Source of the DNA: CAYLWZ01 sp964585805
GTDB taxonomy: Bacteria > Patescibacteriota > Minisyncoccia > Minisyncoccales > GWA2-38-27
Assembly: GCA_964585805.1 (NCBI GenBank)
Contig: CAZPFE010000028.1
Coordinates: 1-7,365, forward strand
Reading direction: 5' to 3'
Length of the DNA stretch: 7,365 bases
A model generated the notes under the pieces. It was not told where the DNA came from. It saw only the letters and a program-made list of their open reading frames with translations, and did not search any database. Shown one piece after another: positions 5,057-7,365 of this stretch (positions are counted from its first letter, which is position 1; every line of letters starts with the position of its first letter). A program made the translations under genes and the position numbers.

Positions 5057-6160
5057 TTAAAACGCTTTTTCTATTATCCCGCCGCCCAAAAGCTCTTCTT
5101 CTTGACTTTTCTTATTTTGAAAAGAATAAAAAACTGCTGATTGACCTGGAGTTATTGCTTTTTGCTTTTCTAAAAAAGTAATTTTTATTTTTTGATTTTC
5201 TTTTTTAATTTCTCCCAAAGAAGGTTTCTGACGGTAACGAATCTGAATTTTTGCTTTTATTGGTAAATCAGGTTCTTTTCCTCTTAACCAGTTAACTTTT
5301 TTAATCACTAATCCTTGTTTGTATAAATCTTTTTCTTTTTTTGTCACAATTAAATGATTTTTCTTTAAATCTTTATCTAAAACCCAATAAGGACCACCAG
5401 AAAGACCTATTTTTCTCCTTTGGCCAATTGTATAAAACCACAACCCTTGATGTTCACCTACCTTATTTCCTGCTTTATCAATAATTAAGCCCGGTTTTTC
5501 TCCTAAATTTTCTTTTAAAAAACTATCATTGGTATTTTTAACAAAGCAAACTTCTTGGGACTCTGAAATATCAGCAACAGGAAATATCTTAAAACTCTTT
5601 GCTATTTTTTTTACTTCTTCTTTCAAATAATTGCCTAAAGGAAATAAAGAATAACGAAGATGAATTTGTTTTAACTGCCATAAAAAATATGACTGATCTT
5701 TATTTTTATCTTTCCCCCGCAATAAGCCAAAAATTTCTGAACCAAACCCTTCTTCTTCTAAAGCAACAAGCCGCACATAATGGCCAGTAGCAATAAAATC
5801 CGCTTTTCTTTTCTTTTTTATTTCCAACAAAGAATCAAATTTAATTTCTCTGTTGCAAAAAACGCAAGGATTTGGAGTAATGCCTTTTTGGTAAGAATTA
5901 AGAAAATAGTCAATTATTTTTGTTTTGAACTTTTTTCTCAAATCAATTATAAAAAAAGGGATTTTAAGGGTCTGCGCAATTCTTCTTGCTCTTTTCTCGC
6001 TTTCCTGAAAACCATCATACATTCTCATAAATACTCCCTCAACTTTATAACCTAATTCAGTCAATAAAAAAGCTGCTACTCCTGAATCAATCCCACCAGA
6101 AAGAGCAACAATAACTTTCTTATTTTTTTTAGGTTTTAGGAAGATATTTTTGGTAACCAT
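5057..6160 (-). CDS. mnmA: tRNA-specific 2-thiouridylase MnmA
   Basis: MnmA activates U34 of Lys, Glu and Gln tRNAs with ATP and inserts sulfur to make 2-thiouridine. With the start at 6160 the protein has 367 residues, the usual size. Motifs: ATP pyrophosphatase loop SGGIDSG (21-27), PNPCVFCNREIKFDSLL (from 97) with Cys102 as the catalytic position, ATGHYVR (124-130), KDQSYFLWQL (154-163), and SQEVCF (201-206) with Cys205 as the persulfide-carrying position. TIGQRRKIGLSGGPYWV (244-260) and the C-terminal beta-barrel domain follow. The same frame opens at an ATG at 6217, but the extra 19 residues (MELNTLVLIGLIV...) are unlike the family. The 6160 ATG has GGAGAT upstream and begins next to the nucleotide-binding core. 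It overlaps the mpg end by 32 nt. Cys99 gives a third cysteine near the active site. Confidence 0.96.
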   Translation of the reverse strand: MVTKNIFLKPKKNKKVIVALSGGIDSGVAAFLLTELGYKVEGVFMRMYDGFQESEKRARRIAQTLKIPFFIIDLRKKFKTKIIDYFLNSYQKGITPNPCVFCNREIKFDSLLEIKKKRKADFIATGHYVRLVALEEEGFGSEIFGLLRGKDKNKDQSYFLWQLKQIHLRYSLFPLGNYLKEEVKKIAKSFKIFPVADISESQEVCFVKNTNDSFLKENLGEKPGLIIDKAGNKVGEHQGLWFYTIGQRRKIGLSGGPYWVLDKDLKKNHLIVTKKEKDLYKQGLVIKKVNWLRGKEPDLPIKAKIQIRYRQKPSLGEIKKENQKIKITFLEKQKAITPGQSAVFYSFQNKKSQEEELLGGGIIEKAF

Positions 6161-6704
6161 CAATAAAAAATCTCCATTTACGATTAGCCCAATAAGAACC
6201 AGCGTATTCAATTCCAATTCTTTTAGTTGCTTTAATTTTTGATTCTTGGATTATTTCTCCTCTATCTTCTAACCAAATTCTCTGACTTCTAACCAAATTT
6301 TCCCCATAAAATGATTTGTCTAAACTTAAATAGCGACAAACTTTGCCCGGGCCATTAGTTTGATAAATATCTTCCTTCTTTTTTGGTTCAATAGCCCTAA
6401 TAAGGACACATTCTGGCTCTTTTTCTTTGCCAGCAACAATATTAAATTGCCAATACATTCCATAAACAAGATAAATATAAATATGACCTCCTTTTAAATA
6501 CTCAACCTGATTACGAGGAGTAATCTTTCCTTTATAAGAATGAGCCGCCTTATCTTGTGGTCCAACATAAGCTTCTGTTTCTATTATCTTGCCAGCAATC
6601 TGCTTCTTCTTGTTAATTTTTCTAACAATATACTTGCCTAAAAGACTTTTTGCCATTTCTAAAGCTGGTTGAAGATAAAATTCTTCCTCTAATCTTTTTC
6701 CCAT
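6129..6704 (-). CDS. mpg: 3-methyladenine DNA glycosylase (Aag/MPG family)
   Basis: This family removes 3-methyladenine, hypoxanthine and other alkylated or deaminated purines from DNA, the first step of base excision repair. The 191-residue protein has the bacterial family length. It shows the start block LAKSLLGK-like ALEMAKSLLGKYIVR (14-28), the active-site segment IETEAYVGPQDKAAHS (41-56) with Glu44 aligned to human AAG Glu125, Tyr46 to the intercalating Tyr127, and His55 to the active-site His136. TPRN (62-65), YIYLVYGMYWQFNIV (76-90), CVLIRAIEP (99-107) and NGPGKVC (117-123) follow. Its start lies 2 nt past the iscU stop, and its last 32 nt are shared with mnmA. There is no clear functional link to its neighbours; co-transcription looks like genome compaction. 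Confidence 0.95.
   Translation of the reverse strand: MGKRLEEEFYLQPALEMAKSLLGKYIVRKINKKKQIAGKIIETEAYVGPQDKAAHSYKGKITPRNQVEYLKGGHIYIYLVYGMYWQFNIVAGKEKEPECVLIRAIEPKKKEDIYQTNGPGKVCRYLSLDKSFYGENLVRSQRIWLEDRGEIIQESKIKATKRIGIEYAGSYWANRKWRFFIDGYQKYLPKT
6170..6175 (-). promoter_or_regulatory. Shine-Dalgarno site that fixes the mnmA start
   Basis: GGAGAT on the minus strand ends 9 nt before the ATG at 6160 and lies inside the mpg coding region. It supports the internal start over the earlier ATG at 6217 and implies that mnmA is translated while overlapping mpg. Confidence 0.6.
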
Positions 6705-6706
6705 AA

Positions 6707-7201
6707 TTAATTTTTTTCTAATTTCTTTCTTCTTGCTTTTATTTTCTCGTTTGTCTCTGTTATTCTTTTATGCCTTTTTTCTAATTCTTGAGGAATAGCC
6801 ATTTTATTTTTAGACAAATAATCATAAATGGCTTCACTTAAAGCATCTATCCCTAATAATGAACAATGAACCTTTAAAGAAGGTAATCCGCCCAATGCTT
6901 TTACAACTTGATTGCTGTTAATTTTCATTGCTTCTTCTAAAGTTTTTCCTTTTACCAAATCAGTTATTACACTACTTGTGCTAATAGCCGCCACACAACC
7001 AAAAGCTTCAAATTTAATATCCTTAATAACTTTCTCTTTTTTTTGGTTGTCGCCAACTTTAATATAAAAATACATTTCATCTCCGCAAATAATATTCCCT
7101 GCTTTTCCTGTCCCGTCTGCATTTTTCAATCGACCATAATTATGAGGATTTTTAAAATGATTTAAAACTTTTTTTGAGTAAAAATTATCTATTTTAGACA
7201 T
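6707..7201 (-). CDS. iscU: IscU/NifU N-terminal-type Fe-S cluster scaffold
   Basis: A scaffold on which cysteine desulfurase-derived sulfur and iron are assembled into Fe-S clusters. All three cluster cysteines are kept: Cys39 in IICGDEM, Cys69 in FGCVAAISTSS and Cys113 in KVHCSLLGIDA; Asp41 is also present. The N-terminus YSKKVLNHFKNPHNYG (8-23) is typical of the family. LPSLK (106-110) stands where the Hsc70-binding LPPVK lies in E. coli IscU. The core ends near residue 133; the remaining 30 residues are a highly charged, Lys/Glu-rich probable helix absent from standard IscU, and the 164-residue total exceeds the usual 125-150. It is the first gene of its cluster. No Shine-Dalgarno precedes the ATG, and TATAAA (7208-7213) sits only 6 nt upstream. 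A cysteine desulfurase gene is not visible in the window and may lie beyond the right edge. Confidence 0.93.
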   Translation of the reverse strand: MSKIDNFYSKKVLNHFKNPHNYGRLKNADGTGKAGNIICGDEMYFYIKVGDNQKKEKVIKDIKFEAFGCVAAISTSSVITDLVKGKTLEEAMKINSNQVVKALGGLPSLKVHCSLLGIDALSEAIYDYLSKNKMAIPQELEKRHKRITETNEKIKARRKKLEKN

Positions 7202-7207
7202 AATTTA

Positions 7208-7213
7208 TTTATA
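7208..7213 (-). promoter_or_regulatory. Possible -10 element before iscU, suggesting leaderless start
   Basis: TATAAA on the minus strand lies 6 nt before the iscU ATG with no good -35 at 16-18 nt (TCATTA at 17). If used, transcription would begin at or within a base or two of the ATG, in line with the lack of a ribosome site. Weak: one hexamer in AT-rich DNA. Confidence 0.25.
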
Positions 7214-7277
7214 CTATCCAATCAATTCAATAATGAAATAAAAAATAATTTTCTAAAGTTATTTGAGTAAGTAGACC

Positions 7278-7310
7278 TCTCCTTGATCCTTCCCCTTCCT
7301 CTAAAGGAGA
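7278..7310. repeat. Degenerate copy of the GC-rich palindromic element
   Basis: TCTCCTT (7278-7284) and AAGGAGA (7304-7310) form a 7-bp stem around a 19-nt loop. The segment CTCCTTGATCCTTCCCCTT (7279-7297) matches the reverse complement of the tail of the 4758-4980 cluster (CTCCTTAATCTTCCCCTT) with one substitution and one inserted base. This suggests a second, decayed member of the same repeat family upstream of iscU. Confidence 0.55.
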
Positions 7311-7321
7311 TGTATTTCTTC

Positions 7322-7365
7322 TTCCTTTTCTTCCTTTTCTTCCTTTTCTTCCTTTTCTTCCTTTT
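7322..7365. repeat. 9-bp tandem repeat running off the right edge
   Basis: The unit TTCCTTTTC is repeated without error 4.9 times from 7322 to the window end, so the array is truncated and its full length is unknown. The minus strand is pure purine (GAAAAGGAA). The 9-bp period is a multiple of three, so it could be Lys/Arg/Glu-rich coding sequence, but two frames stay open through it and neither looks like a known protein, so a non-coding microsatellite is more likely. Confidence 0.85.

Noticed and set aside
5780..6055. Plus-strand open frames across mnmA, pcm, mltG and the DUF1554 gene
   Set aside because: They lie opposite well-conserved genes, lack ribosome sites and show no family motifs; they are shadows of the minus-strand coding.
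6161..6217. Longer mnmA start at 6217
   Set aside because: The added residues are unlike MnmA N-termini and would deepen the overlap with mpg to 89 nt; the start at 6160 has a ribosome site.
7222..7365. Minus-strand frame open from the right edge through the 9-bp repeat to a TGA at 7222-7224, possible tail of an upstream gene
   Set aside because: A second frame is also open through the repeat because the strand is purine-only there, and neither product looks like a folded protein.

Overview
This is an AT-rich, compact bacterial segment in which every convincing gene lies on the minus strand, so transcription runs from high to low coordinates. The style suggests a small-genome lineage of the Patescibacteria (CPR) type, perhaps Parcubacteria-like: very A/T-biased codon use, genes that touch or overlap, few strong Shine-Dalgarno sites, and a cell-surface protein joining a KNH-like Ig fold to a DUF1554 domain. 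UGA is a real stop here: pcm ends with TGA inside an ATGA overlap with mltG. That argues against the UGA-recoding groups (Gracilibacteria, Absconditabacteria, Mycoplasma). The lineage call is inference; no rRNA or other phylogenetic marker is present.

Region 1 (7365 to 5057) starts at the right edge with a 9-bp tandem repeat and a degenerate palindromic element. A three-gene cluster follows: an IscU/NifU-type Fe-S scaffold, a 3-methyladenine DNA glycosylase (Aag/MPG family), and the tRNA 2-thiouridylase MnmA. iscU and mpg are 2 nt apart, and mpg and mnmA overlap by 32 nt. IscU and MnmA both belong to sulfur metabolism. This MnmA has three cysteines positioned as possible Fe-S ligands.

Region 2 (5056 to 4692) is a 365-bp gene-free gap. 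It is dominated by unusually GC-rich perfect hairpins bounded by an inverted repeat, in sharp contrast to the AT-rich surroundings. A candidate promoter lies on each side of the hairpin cluster; both point leftward toward def.

Region 3 (4691 to 175) looks like one operon of six genes: peptide deformylase (def), protein-L-isoaspartate methyltransferase (pcm), the endolytic transglycosylase MltG, a DJ-1/PfpI protein, a two-TM membrane protein with a divergent GIY-YIG-like domain, and a membrane-anchored KNH/DUF1554 protein. The first four concern protein maturation and repair and cell-wall growth. The last two are lineage-specific envelope proteins and are the least explained genes in the window. 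A small AT-rich hairpin after the last gene may terminate the operon.

The strongest leads are the membrane-tethered GIY-YIG-like protein next to the DUF1554 surface protein, and the GC-rich palindrome family, which recurs in degenerate form near the right edge.
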